Part shown: one piece after another, positions 53,571 through 62,347 of the stretch | Layout: each line of letters starts with the position of its first letter | Numbering within the stretch: the first letter of the stretch is position 1 | Assembly: GCF_025963695.1 (NCBI RefSeq) | Contig: NZ_JAOQAH010000063.1 | Location: 1 to 64,000, forward strand | DNA: 64,000 nucleotides | Reading direction: 5' to 3' | Source: Segetibacter sp. | Lineage (GTDB): Bacteria; Bacteroidota; Bacteroidia; Chitinophagales; Chitinophagaceae | Notes under the pieces: generated by a model | What the model was told of the DNA's origin: nothing | Databases searched by the model: none | The model's input: the letters and a program-made list of their open reading frames with translations, nothing else | Program-made: the position numbers and the translations under genes

Positions 53571-53931
53571 GCAGCTATATTTTTGTCAAAATTATTGAAT
53601 AGGTAAAGGTATAGTAATTAAGTTATTAACACTAATTATTTTAGTAATAGAACTAATATTTTTGGTTTTATTAAACAAGCATTGGTTCAATATTAACCAT
53701 TGTTGTGTCACTCCCTTGTACCACATTGCTTGCTTCGTCATCTGTCTCATTTTTAAAAAACTTTACTATAGGCGTAATTACCGCTAATTAATAAGATGAA
53801 TAGGCACGATTTAGTTGTCTGTAGAGAAAAGTAATCAAAGCAGTATTATATAAAGCTTGTAAACCAGGGATGGCAGAACTATTGCAGTTTTTAAAGATCT
53901 AAGAATTATTATAATCCTGTAAACAGACTTT
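53571..53931. other. Intergenic stretch between divergent recA and a small lipoprotein gene
   Basis: 361 AT-rich bases with dispersed repeat copy 13 and presumably both promoters. On the minus strand TACCTTTA close to recA resembles a promoter box, without a clear upstream partner. No gene seen. Confidence 0.5.
53702..53721 (+). repeat. Dispersed 20-bp element, copy 13 (subfamily A)
   Basis: GTTGTGTCACTCCCTTGTAC, preceded by ACCAT and by the box CAAGCATT 18 bp before the core (53676-53683), the same spacing as copies 8 and 10. Confidence 0.9.
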
Positions 53932-54210
53932 ATGAAAAAGCTAATCGTGATGGCCTTTTTAATGTATGTGACTTCTTGTGCAAACCCTGAAGACAGGGCG
54001 ACCGGCGATGCTGACTCAACAACCTTTAATCAGTCTGGTAACGAAACGAACCTAAATAACTCGAATGACGATCCCCAGGGCCAGGCAAGCGCAAATATGA
54101 GTGACACATCTTCAAGCCCGTCTACTTCAAAACAAAATGTAAATTCTGCAACTGAGGGAACTAACAGAAGCTATAAAGCCGGTGGAGATAGTAGTAAGAG
54201 TAAACAGTAA
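53932..54210 (+). CDS. Small Ser/Asn-rich lipoprotein
   Basis: 92 residues. FLMYVTSCAN is a lipobox with Cys16. The mature part is rich in Ser, Asn, Asp, Gln and Thr and has no predicted fold, so it may be a flexible surface protein. No family recognised. A hairpin with imperfect stem (about 54252-54285) follows the stop. Confidence 0.6.
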   Translation: MKKLIVMAFLMYVTSCANPEDRATGDADSTTFNQSGNETNLNNSNDDPQGQASANMSDTSSSPSTSKQNVNSATEGTNRSYKAGGDSSKSKQ

Positions 54211-54368
54211 TAATCTTACTAAGATACCGGGGCTGAGATAATAATAACAGGGTGACGATGAGTGATAGATCCATTCATCACCCGGTTTCATGGTAATATG
54301 TTATTTATGTTTCGATGTGTTAGTTTGTTACTATTCCAGCAAAGAATAAAAAAACAAGACAGCCTGCC

Positions 54369-54533
54369 TCAAGCACCGGGTCTATTTCCCTGGTCTTTCT
54401 TTTTCACATTTTTGGCAACGTAAACGATAACTATTATTATCACCACCACGGCAAATAAGACTCCCATTATCATATTAGCAATTTTTAGTGTATAAGCAAC
54501 CAATAGAAAATTTTGTACCAACTTTTCATTCAA
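54369..54533 (-). CDS. Possible small single-helix membrane protein
   Basis: 54 codons from a TTG at 54533 (or 34 from an internal ATG). One hydrophobic helix, MGVLFAVVVIIIVIVYVAKN, is followed by a basic tail (KKKDQGNRPGA). It lies 23 bp after the stop of the Nei-like gene on the same strand and could be translated with it. The weak start keeps confidence low. Confidence 0.35.
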   Translation of the reverse strand: MNEKLVQNFLLVAYTLKIANMIMGVLFAVVVIIIVIVYVAKNVKKKDQGNRPGA

Positions 54534-54556
54534 TTTTTAATAGAGATTCTGTTGAG

Positions 54557-55288
54557 TTATTTATAAAGTTCCTGACAGTTGGTACAGAAAAACGTTCGTC
54601 GTTTTGTTTTGCCAGCTAATTTTTTGATGAGTGGAATATTACAGCGAGGGCAGGTTTTTTTTGTATAAGCAAGCCAATGCTTTTTCAAAACGTAATTCTT
54701 CTTCCATTCTAAAAAATCGAAGCTATAATTTCTTGCTTCGGATATTAATTCTTCCATTTGTTGTATCGGCAACCTACCTACTTCACTTTCCGGATGGACC
54801 CGAATCCTAAACAGCACTTCGTTCTTAATAATATTACCAACCCCCGAAAAAATTTGTTGATCAAGCAACGCGTCACAAGCCAGCATAGAAGGTTGCTCAA
54901 TCAACTTTTGCTTTGCCGCCGTCGCATCCCAATTATCATTCATTACATCGCTGGTCCAATTGTACACCAAGTCGATGTCATCTTCCACAAATTGAACCGA
55001 GCAGGCGTAGAAGTTAATTTCACCCTTTTTAAATTGAAGCGATAACCTGGCCTTACTTTCTTTTTGTTCATTTATACGATAAGAACCAAAAAGCATAAAA
55101 TGTATGCGGACTGCAAAGCCTTTAAAACAGATCAAAAAATGTTTACCCCAGCTTGTAAAATCTATTACTTTCTGGCCGGCAAGTCTTTGAATATCTTGCT
55201 TACTATTACCTTCAACCGATATAATTTTTTTGCCTTTAAAAGGTTGAACCAATTCCTTTAATATCACAATCGAAGGGCCTTCAGGCAT
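54557..55288 (-). CDS. Fpg/Nei family DNA glycosylase (endonuclease VIII-like)
   Basis: 243 residues. After Met1 the catalytic PEGPS start supplies Pro2 and Glu3. GKHFLICF and IHFMLFGSYRI form the N-terminal sheet, then the H2TH region (LACDALLDQQIFSGVGNIIKNE) and a C-terminal zinc finger CPRCNIPLIKKLAGKTKRR with CTNC. The PEGPS start favours endonuclease VIII (Nei) over Fpg, which starts PELPE. It removes oxidised pyrimidines and cuts abasic sites. Confidence 0.88.
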   Translation of the reverse strand: MPEGPSIVILKELVQPFKGKKIISVEGNSKQDIQRLAGQKVIDFTSWGKHFLICFKGFAVRIHFMLFGSYRINEQKESKARLSLQFKKGEINFYACSVQFVEDDIDLVYNWTSDVMNDNWDATAAKQKLIEQPSMLACDALLDQQIFSGVGNIIKNEVLFRIRVHPESEVGRLPIQQMEELISEARNYSFDFLEWKKNYVLKKHWLAYTKKTCPRCNIPLIKKLAGKTKRRTFFCTNCQELYK

Positions 55289-55536
55289 AGTAAATACTTT
55301 GCTTTGAGGTATTCAAAACCCAAGCCATTAGCCTTTTAATTGTTACGATTGCGTGTAACATGCTCCTAATTATTTTTTACATTATATAATGGCCCTAGCT
55401 AATGACTGGAACAAGTGTTTCAATTCCAAATACAGAGAATCATTGCTTATAATTTCATCGGCCCACGATCTTCAATTTAAAGCTTCCATAGTTTCTATTG
55501 GAATGGTTTTTTGAAGCATTTCTATAAAACCCTTAT

Positions 55537-56292
55537 ATGCTACCAATGTGGCTAAAAGCCGGATTGTGGGGACTGCTTTCAGGATCAGCTTTAGTAATTG
55601 GTGCAGGCTTCGGCTATTTCTTACAAATTCCTCAAAGACTCATTGCAGCGATTATGGCTTTTGGCAGTGGAGTCCTTATATCTGCCTTGTCTTTTGATTT
55701 AATGGATGAAGCTTATAAAAGTGGTGGGTTCGACTCTACATCTATAGGATTTGTGGGGGGCTCATTGATTTACACAATAGCTAATATTCTCATATCAAAG
55801 AAAGGTGCTAAACATAGGAAGAGGTCAGGTAATCAGCAGAAAACTGAAAGCGAAAAGGAAGGAAGCGGGAATGCCATTGCATTAGGCGCCTTACTTGACG
55901 GGATACCGGAATCAATTGTAATTGGTGTTAGCATGATAGGCGGTGGGGCCGTAAGTATGGTTGCAGTAGTGGCCATCTTCCTTTCCAATGTTCCCGAAGG
56001 TTTATCAAGTGCATCCGGAATGAAAAAGGCCGGGCGATCTTCTCAATATGTTTTCATGCTCTGGTCTGCAATAGCGATCGTATCAGGTATAGCAGCAGCT
56101 TGTGGCTACGTACTTTTCGACGGGTTTGGCAAGGAAGTTATTGCAGCTACAACTGCAGTAGCTGCAGGTGCAATACTTTCGATGCTGGCTGATACAATGA
56201 TACCTGAAGCGTTTGAAGAAGTACATAACTATGCTGGCCTTATCACTGTTTTAGGTTTTCTATCCGCCTTCATACTCACCAAACTGGCCTAA
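55537..56292 (+). CDS. ZIP family metal transporter
   Basis: 251 residues with eight membrane segments and a hydrophilic loop (KHRKRSGNQQKTESEKEGSG) after TM3. The metal-site helices are GALLDGIPESIVIGV and LSNVPEGLSSASGMKKAG; the first His of the usual HNxPEG motif is Asp or Ser here, as in other GufA-like bacterial relatives. It probably moves zinc or another divalent metal across the inner membrane. Monocistronic. Confidence 0.82.
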   Translation: MLPMWLKAGLWGLLSGSALVIGAGFGYFLQIPQRLIAAIMAFGSGVLISALSFDLMDEAYKSGGFDSTSIGFVGGSLIYTIANILISKKGAKHRKRSGNQQKTESEKEGSGNAIALGALLDGIPESIVIGVSMIGGGAVSMVAVVAIFLSNVPEGLSSASGMKKAGRSSQYVFMLWSAIAIVSGIAAACGYVLFDGFGKEVIAATTAVAAGAILSMLADTMIPEAFEEVHNYAGLITVLGFLSAFILTKLA

Positions 56293-56616
56293 AACGTTGC
56301 CCCAAGAAAAATTTTTTGAGATGGTCTTCCCCTGGGCTTGTCGTCGACAGCTGAAATGGAAACGGTCCGTTTTTTTACGCGTATTGGTAATAGAAACTGA
56401 AGTTGCCCAACGATGTTAAGATGAAAGAAATGCGACGCAAGGATGTAAAATAGCGAACCTTAGCTGGTATAAAACATAAAGAAAACAGACAAATAGGGGA
56501 AAGTCGCCATAAAAAGCAGCACGATATAACAATTATTTGAAAATTTAAAAGTCGCATCATAAGTTCTCTTAACTTTAGTTTTTTTCCTTCTATATTTAAA
56601 AAAACGCTGTTTTGCA
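56293..56616. other. Intergenic stretch with short hairpin and diverged repeat
   Basis: 324 bases. AAACGG-T-CCGTTT (56360-56372) with a run of seven T (56370-56376) may terminate the ZIP gene. Dispersed repeat copy 14 lies at 56422-56441. The promoter of the following ThuA gene should be near its end, where TAACTTTA is seen. Confidence 0.45.
56422..56441 (-). repeat. Dispersed 20-bp element, copy 14 (subfamily B, degenerate)
   Basis: Minus strand: CTTGCGTCGCATTTCTTTCA. The TTGCGTCGCA core is intact and the 3' half is lost. Confidence 0.55.
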
Positions 56617-59600
56617 ATGAAAAGATTAAGACAAGCTTCTGGTGTATTCTCAAGGTTAAGGTATTCTTTAATTATACCTTTTTTAGTTATTACAATGATT
56701 TTGATTTCATTTGGTAAGAGGGCGAATAAGCCAAGAGTATTGGTTTTTAGTAAAACAATGGGATGGCACCATAGCTCGATACCTAATGGAATTGCCGCCA
56801 TTAAAAAGCTGGGTACAGAAAATAATTTTGATGTAGATACAACTACGGATGGGTCAAAATTCGAGGAGGAAAATTTAAAAAATTACGCTACAATCGTTTT
56901 CATGAGTACTACCGGTGATGTTTTAAACAGCCGGCAGCAAGTTGCTTTTGAAAGATATATCCAGGCAGGTGGAGGATATGTGGGGGTACATTCTGCAACG
57001 GACACGGAGTATGACTGGGGATGGTACGGCCGCCTTGTAGGTGGTTTTTTTTATGACCATCCCGGTATATTTGATACGGCCCGTAATGTGCAGGAAGGTG
57101 TGTTTAATGTGGTGGATCAAAGTCACATTTCTACTAAACACCTGCCAACGCAGTGGAAACGGACTGATGAGTTTTACAGCTTTAAAAAGTTAGCGCCAGA
57201 TACAAAAGTGCTGATGACTTTGGATGAGAGCACTTATAATGGTGGTAAAAAAATGGGCACCCACCCAATGGCCTGGTACCATGATTTTGACGGAGGACGC
57301 GCTTTTTACACTGCGCTTGGCCACACTGAAGAGTCTTACACAGATCCATTATACCTAAAGCATTTGCTTGGAGGCCTTCAGTATGCAATTGGAGACAACG
57401 TGAGTTTGTCTTACTCAAAAGCAACGTCGCAATATGCGCCGGAAGAAGACAGGTTTGCAAAGACTACGCTTGCAGAAGGTGTTTTCTTTGAGCCGACAGA
57501 AATGACTATCCTTCCAAATTTCAACATCCTGATCGCCCAACGGAGAGGTGAGATTATGATGTATGACAACAATACAAAAAATGTAAAACAAGTTGGATTT
57601 TTGAATGTTTACTGGAAAACGAACATACCAGGCGTGAATGCGGAAGAGGGCGTGCTTGGGCTTAATAAGGATCCAAATTTTGCCAAGAACAATTGGATTT
57701 ACATTTATTACAGCCCTATTGATTCTTCGGTTAACCGTTTGTCAAGATTTACATTTAAGAATGATACCCTTGATTACGCCAGCGAAAAAACCATTTTGGA
57801 AGTTAAATCACAACGCGAGATCTGTTGTCATACAGGTGGTTCCATTGCATTTGGACCCGATGGTTTATTATACTTATCGCAAGGGGATAATTCTACGCCT
57901 TTTAATGAACCTAAAGCTCAATATGTAAATAGCGGCTTCGGACCCCTGAATGACCTTCCGGGTAAAATGCAGTATGATGCAAGAAGGTCTTCAGGTAACA
58001 CTAATGACTTACGTGGTAAAATTATGCGTATCAGAGTTAAAGACGATGGTACTTATGAAATTCCTGAAGGCAACTTGTTTCCTAAGGGAACAGAGAAAAC
58101 AAGACCTGAAATTTATGTAATGGGAAACCGGAACCCCTATCGTATTTCTGTAGATCAGAAAAACAGCAACTTGTATTGGGGTGAAGTAGGTCCGGATGCA
58201 AACAACGATAGTTTTGCTACAAGAGGTCCCCGTGGATATGACGAATTAAACCAGGCGCGCAAGGCTGGTTTCTTTGGCTGGCCACTGTTCGTAGGAAATA
58301 ATTATGCTTATCGTGAGTATGATTATGCAACAGGTAAAAGCGGTGCTGCATTCGATCCGGCTCATCCTGTCAACAATTCAAGAAACAATACAGGTTTAAG
58401 AGACCTTCCACCTGTCTCTCCTGCATTTATCTGGTATCCTTATGGTGTGTCGGCAGAGTTTCCACAACTAGGCAGCGGAGGTAGAAACGCAATGGCCGGA
58501 CCAGTTTATTACACTGACATGTTTCCTGCGGGAACGCGTTTGCCAGAATACTATAATGGCAAGCTGATTATGTACGATTGGATACGCGGGTGGATGAAAG
58601 CCGTAACGATGTTACCAAATGGAGACTTTGATAAAATGGAACCATTTATGGAGCATACGAAGTTGCGTAATTGTATCGATATGGAAGTTGGCCCGGATGG
58701 AAGATTGTATTTATTGGAATATGGCTCAGGTTGGTTTGCTAAAAATGAGGACGCTGCTTTATCTCGTATTGATTATAATGCCGGCAATATTGCTCCGAGA
58801 ATCACTAAGCTTAACGTAAACAAAACGTCAGGTAAATTACCTCTCCTAATTAAGGCAACGGTGGTTGCAAGAGACCCTGAAAAAGAAAAACTGTCTTATA
58901 CATGGGACTTTGGTAATGGAACTACGAAGACGACCACGACCCCTACAACAGACTATATTTATAAAGAGGCGGGTGATTATAAATTAAGGGTTTATGTAAA
59001 GGACGCGCAAGGTGCTACAACAAGAAGTGACGACTTTGGAGTGTATGCAGGAAATGATGAACCCAAAGTATCAATTAAATTGATAGGCGCAAATAAATCG
59101 TTTTATATACCTGGTCGGCCTATCAAATATGCAGTTACTGTAACAGATAATAATCTTCCGGTAAAAATTGACCCTGCAAATTTGTTTGTGTCTGTTGAAT
59201 ATGTGGAGGGTTACGACAAGGCAGCATCAACGATGGGTCACCAGCAAGGTGCAGCGACTATTAGCGGCAAAAATTTAATGCTTTCTCTTGATTGTAAAGG
59301 CTGCCACAAGGAAAATGAAAAATCTATAGGCCCTGCATACATGGCAGTTTCGGAGAAATACCAGAAGACTCGTAACGCAACGAATTACCTGACCCAGAAA
59401 ATCATCAAAGGGGGCGCGGGTGTATGGGGAGAGGTTTCAATGCCGGCCCATCCTCAACTTCCGGCATCGGATGCAAATCAGATTGTAAGTTGGATACTTT
59501 CGCTTGCAAATAAATCCGCAGCGGCAAAATCTTTGCCCGCTGTAGGAACAATTACTCCAGCGCCTTCTAAACCACTTGCTACCATGCTGTTGTCTGCTAG

Positions 59601-60057
59601 TTACACAGACAAGGGTGGCAATAACATAAAGGCTTTGACCGGGCAGACTACGATCGCTTTAAAAAGTAATAACATTACTTTTAAAGGATCGGAGAAAATG
59701 CAGGGTTTTACCTCAATAAACTACAACAGCACGAATATAATGATGATACCCCAGGGGGGCGGCTGGTTTGCTCTTGACAACATTGACCTTACTGGTGTTA
59801 CAAATGCAACCATTGCTACAGGTTGGCGAAAAGCGCCTGAAGTTCTTTTGCAATTTGAGGCAAGGCTCGATAGTCCTACTGGCCCATTGCTAGGCGAGGG
59901 TGGTCTTACTCCCAAGGCGGGTCAGCAATCTGCTACTATTCGTATACCAATTAAAGCTGTTGCGGGTGGCAAGACTCATACTGTTTACTTTGTTTCTAAG
60001 GCGGCTTCCAAAGAGCCTCTGCAGGCACAAATTATGTCTGTACAATTTGGAGGATAA
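56617..60057 (+). CDS. ThuA / PQQ sugar dehydrogenase / PKD / cytochrome c fusion protein
   Basis: 1146 residues with an N-terminal signal anchor (IIPFLVITMILISFG). Domains in order: ThuA-like (about 38-260, RVLVFSKTMGWHHSSI, GGGYVGVHSATDTEYDW), GSDH-type propeller (about 285-720, EEGVLGLNKDPNF, GRNAMAGPVYY), PKD (about 745-820, YTWDFGNGTTKTTTT), cytochrome c (CKGCH at 893-897, Met near 947 in VSMPAHPQLP) and a C-terminal CBM6-like sheet. It is a periplasmic or surface sugar oxidase able to pass electrons to its own heme. This fusion is known in Bacteroidota and Planctomycetes. A GH2 gene follows. Confidence 0.9.
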   Translation: MKRLRQASGVFSRLRYSLIIPFLVITMILISFGKRANKPRVLVFSKTMGWHHSSIPNGIAAIKKLGTENNFDVDTTTDGSKFEEENLKNYATIVFMSTTGDVLNSRQQVAFERYIQAGGGYVGVHSATDTEYDWGWYGRLVGGFFYDHPGIFDTARNVQEGVFNVVDQSHISTKHLPTQWKRTDEFYSFKKLAPDTKVLMTLDESTYNGGKKMGTHPMAWYHDFDGGRAFYTALGHTEESYTDPLYLKHLLGGLQYAIGDNVSLSYSKATSQYAPEEDRFAKTTLAEGVFFEPTEMTILPNFNILIAQRRGEIMMYDNNTKNVKQVGFLNVYWKTNIPGVNAEEGVLGLNKDPNFAKNNWIYIYYSPIDSSVNRLSRFTFKNDTLDYASEKTILEVKSQREICCHTGGSIAFGPDGLLYLSQGDNSTPFNEPKAQYVNSGFGPLNDLPGKMQYDARRSSGNTNDLRGKIMRIRVKDDGTYEIPEGNLFPKGTEKTRPEIYVMGNRNPYRISVDQKNSNLYWGEVGPDANNDSFATRGPRGYDELNQARKAGFFGWPLFVGNNYAYREYDYATGKSGAAFDPAHPVNNSRNNTGLRDLPPVSPAFIWYPYGVSAEFPQLGSGGRNAMAGPVYYTDMFPAGTRLPEYYNGKLIMYDWIRGWMKAVTMLPNGDFDKMEPFMEHTKLRNCIDMEVGPDGRLYLLEYGSGWFAKNEDAALSRIDYNAGNIAPRITKLNVNKTSGKLPLLIKATVVARDPEKEKLSYTWDFGNGTTKTTTTPTTDYIYKEAGDYKLRVYVKDAQGATTRSDDFGVYAGNDEPKVSIKLIGANKSFYIPGRPIKYAVTVTDNNLPVKIDPANLFVSVEYVEGYDKAASTMGHQQGAATISGKNLMLSLDCKGCHKENEKSIGPAYMAVSEKYQKTRNATNYLTQKIIKGGAGVWGEVSMPAHPQLPASDANQIVSWILSLANKSAAAKSLPAVGTITPAPSKPLATMLLSASYTDKGGNNIKALTGQTTIALKSNNITFKGSEKMQGFTSINYNSTNIMMIPQGGGWFALDNIDLTGVTNATIATGWRKAPEVLLQFEARLDSPTGPLLGEGGLTPKAGQQSATIRIPIKAVAGGKTHTVYFVSKAASKEPLQAQIMSVQFGG

Positions 60058-60104
60058 TACAAGGCTTAGAAAAAAGGGGAGCTTCCTCTTTAGGTTGAGA
60101 TAAG

Positions 60105-60168
60105 AAAGCAAAAGACATAAAGGAAAAAAGTAGTTACACTTTATTCCTTTATGTCTTTTGCTTTTTAT
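60105..60168. terminator. Long terminator hairpin after the ThuA fusion gene
   Basis: A perfect 21-bp stem (60105-60125 with 60144-60164) around an 18-nt loop, ending in TTTTT. It starts 48 bp after the stop. It separates this gene from the GH2 gene, so the two are probably separate transcripts. Confidence 0.88.
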
Positions 60169-60319
60169 AGAAAGAACTATCTTATTCACTTTACCCAATC
60201 ACTACTTTACATTTTTGTCGATAATTTTGTTATCCAAATTGCACCGTAAACGAATTTAGAAAGAAGACTTCGAAATGAATGATTTGATGTAATTACCACT
60301 CACTTTTAAAAATAAATAG

Positions 60320-62197
60320 ATGAACAGAAAATTATTGCTTGCCGTTCTATTATTATTCACTCAGATTTCCATCGTTTCTGCCCAGGATTTAAACTGGCAG
60401 GTAGGAAAAAATAAAATACCGACTGTATGGGTAGACAGTGTTAATCCGGCGAAGCCGCTACCGGAATACCCAAGGCCTCAAATGGTTCGAAGCAACTGGA
60501 TAAATTTGAATGGTTTATGGGACTATTCTATTGTTCCAAAACAGCAACAGGAAACCGCTCCCACCACTTACGATGGAAAAATTCTTGTTCCCTTTGCAGT
60601 CGAGTCCGCACTGTCCGGAGTAGGCAAAACTGTAGGAAAGGATAGTGTCTTATGGTACAAAAGACAAATCGCTATTCCTTCAAAATATAATAAACAAAAT
60701 GTGCTCCTTCATTTTGGGGCAGTAGACTGGTTGTGTGATGTATTTATAAATGGAAAGCTGGCCGGAAGCCACCAGGGAGGCTATGATCCTTTTTCAATAG
60801 ATATCAGCCCATACCTTAAAAAAGGTTCAACCCAGGAACTCGTTGTTAGAGTGTGGGATCCAACAGATGATGGACCTCAACCACGAGGCAAACAAGTAAA
60901 ACGCCCTAACAGTATCTGGTATACGGCAGTTACAGGAATTTGGCAAACGGTATGGTTAGAACCCGTGCCTAAAACGTATATTGTTTCCACCAAACAAACA
61001 CCTGACATTGACAAACAAACCCTTTCGGTTTCAACTCAATTAAGTAAGCTTTTGCCTACCGACAAAGTACGAATATCTGCCTGGGATGGAACACAGAAAG
61101 TAGCGGAGCAGGTACTGGCCGGAGGTTCAGAAGCTGTTTTGGAGGTTAAAAACGCAAAATTGTGGTCGCCGGAAACACCGCATTTGTACGATTTAAAAGT
61201 TTCCCTGCTTAGAAATAACAAAGTAATTGATGAAATACAGAGCTATTTTGCCATGCGCAAAATTTCTGTAGGAACCGATGTAAATGGGGTAAAAAGGATT
61301 TTACTAAATAACCAGTTTGTATTTCAATACGGTCCACTTGACCAGGGTTGGTGGCCCGATGGACTGTATACAGCACCTACAGATGCTGCTTTGAAATTTG
61401 ACATAGTAAAGACCAAAGAGTTTGGCTTTAATATGATTCGCAAGCATGTAAAAACAGAGCCGGCAAGATGGTACACTTACTGCGACCAAATGGGAATGCT
61501 AGTGTGGCAGGATATGCCAAGCGGCGACCTTGGTGCAAAATGGGAGTCAAGGCCCGGCATAGAAGGTGTGGGTGAGGACATGGAACGTACAGAAGCATCA
61601 GAAGCGATTTACCGAAAAGAATGGATAGCCATAATGGACGCCTTCCATAATTTTCCTTGTATAGTAATCTGGACGCCTTTTAATGAAGCTTGGGGACAAT
61701 TTAAAACGGAGGAGATAAGCGAATGGACGACGAAAAAAGATCCGAGCAGGTTGGTCAATGGCGCAAGTGGTGGAAACTTTTTCGCTAAAGCGCAAATTAT
61801 GGATTTGCACAATTATCCCTCGCCGGCAATGCCCAGCGTAGAGTTATTTGGCTCAAAACAAGCGCTTGTTTTAGGTGAATTTGGTGGACTAGGATTGCCG
61901 CTGGACGGACATACCTGGCAGGATAAAAACAACTGGGGATACCAGAATTTTAAAAGCCAGGACGAGCTTTATGCCAGGTATGCAACGTTTATAGACCGAT
62001 TGCCAAGGTTAATTAAGAGAGGATTGTCTGCCGCAGTGTATACCCAAACAACAGACGTAGAAGTAGAAGTAAATGGTTTAATGACTTACGACAGGAAGGT
62101 AATTAAAATGCCGCCTGAAAAATTAAAGGCAATTCATAGCAAATTATACGATCCTACTTTGGTAACGATTAAGGCTTCAACAGCTTCTGCCAAATAG
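60320..62197 (+). CDS. Glycoside hydrolase family 2 protein (beta-galactosidase/glucuronidase-like)
   Basis: 625 residues with a signal peptide ([14 protein letters not shown]), so exported. Domains: GH2 sugar-binding sandwich ([31 protein letters not shown]), immunoglobulin-like part, and TIM barrel. The acid/base Glu456 is in [10 protein letters not shown] and the nucleophile is probably Glu520 in [13 protein letters not shown]2 includes beta-galactosidases, mannosidases and glucuronidases; specificity cannot be told. It probably acts on a plant or exopolysaccharide sugar in the periplasm. Confidence 0.9.
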   Translation: MNRKLLLAVLLLFTQISIVSAQDLNWQVGKNKIPTVWVDSVNPAKPLPEYPRPQMVRSNWINLNGLWDYSIVPKQQQETAPTTYDGKILVPFAVESALSGVGKTVGKDSVLWYKRQIAIPSKYNKQNVLLHFGAVDWLCDVFINGKLAGSHQGGYDPFSIDISPYLKKGSTQELVVRVWDPTDDGPQPRGKQVKRPNSIWYTAVTGIWQTVWLEPVPKTYIVSTKQTPDIDKQTLSVSTQLSKLLPTDKVRISAWDGTQKVAEQVLAGGSEAVLEVKNAKLWSPETPHLYDLKVSLLRNNKVIDEIQSYFAMRKISVGTDVNGVKRILLNNQFVFQYGPLDQGWWPDGLYTAPTDAALKFDIVKTKEFGFNMIRKHVKTEPARWYTYCDQMGMLVWQDMPSGDLGAKWESRPGIEGVGEDMERTEASEAIYRKEWIAIMDAFHNFPCIVIWTPFNEAWGQFKTEEISEWTTKKDPSRLVNGASGGNFFAKAQIMDLHNYPSPAMPSVELFGSKQALVLGEFGGLGLPLDGHTWQDKNNWGYQNFKSQDELYARYATFIDRLPRLIKRGLSAAVYTQTTDVEVEVNGLMTYDRKVIKMPPEKLKAIHSKLYDPTLVTIKASTASAK

Positions 62198-62214
62198 TAA
62201 GATTAATATAAAGT

Positions 62215-62251
62215 AAGAGGCTGTCTCAAAACTAATGAGACAGCCTCTTTT
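62215..62251. terminator. Terminator between GH2 and Gfo/Idh genes
   Basis: A perfect 14-bp stem (62215-62228 with 62236-62249), 7-nt loop and a short T-run on the plus strand. It lies between convergent genes and can serve both. Confidence 0.88.
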
Positions 62252-62347
62252 ATTTGGATCCCTATTGGAGAGAGAGAGAGAATCGTTTAATCGATTGTAG
62301 GAGCTGTTTTTTAGTATTAATACAGCCGCCCCGTTTTATTGAACCGG

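Noticed and set aside
5519..56441. CRISPR-like repeats
   Set aside because: The 20-bp copies are scattered kilobases apart, occur in both orientations, and have neither regular spacers nor cas genes.
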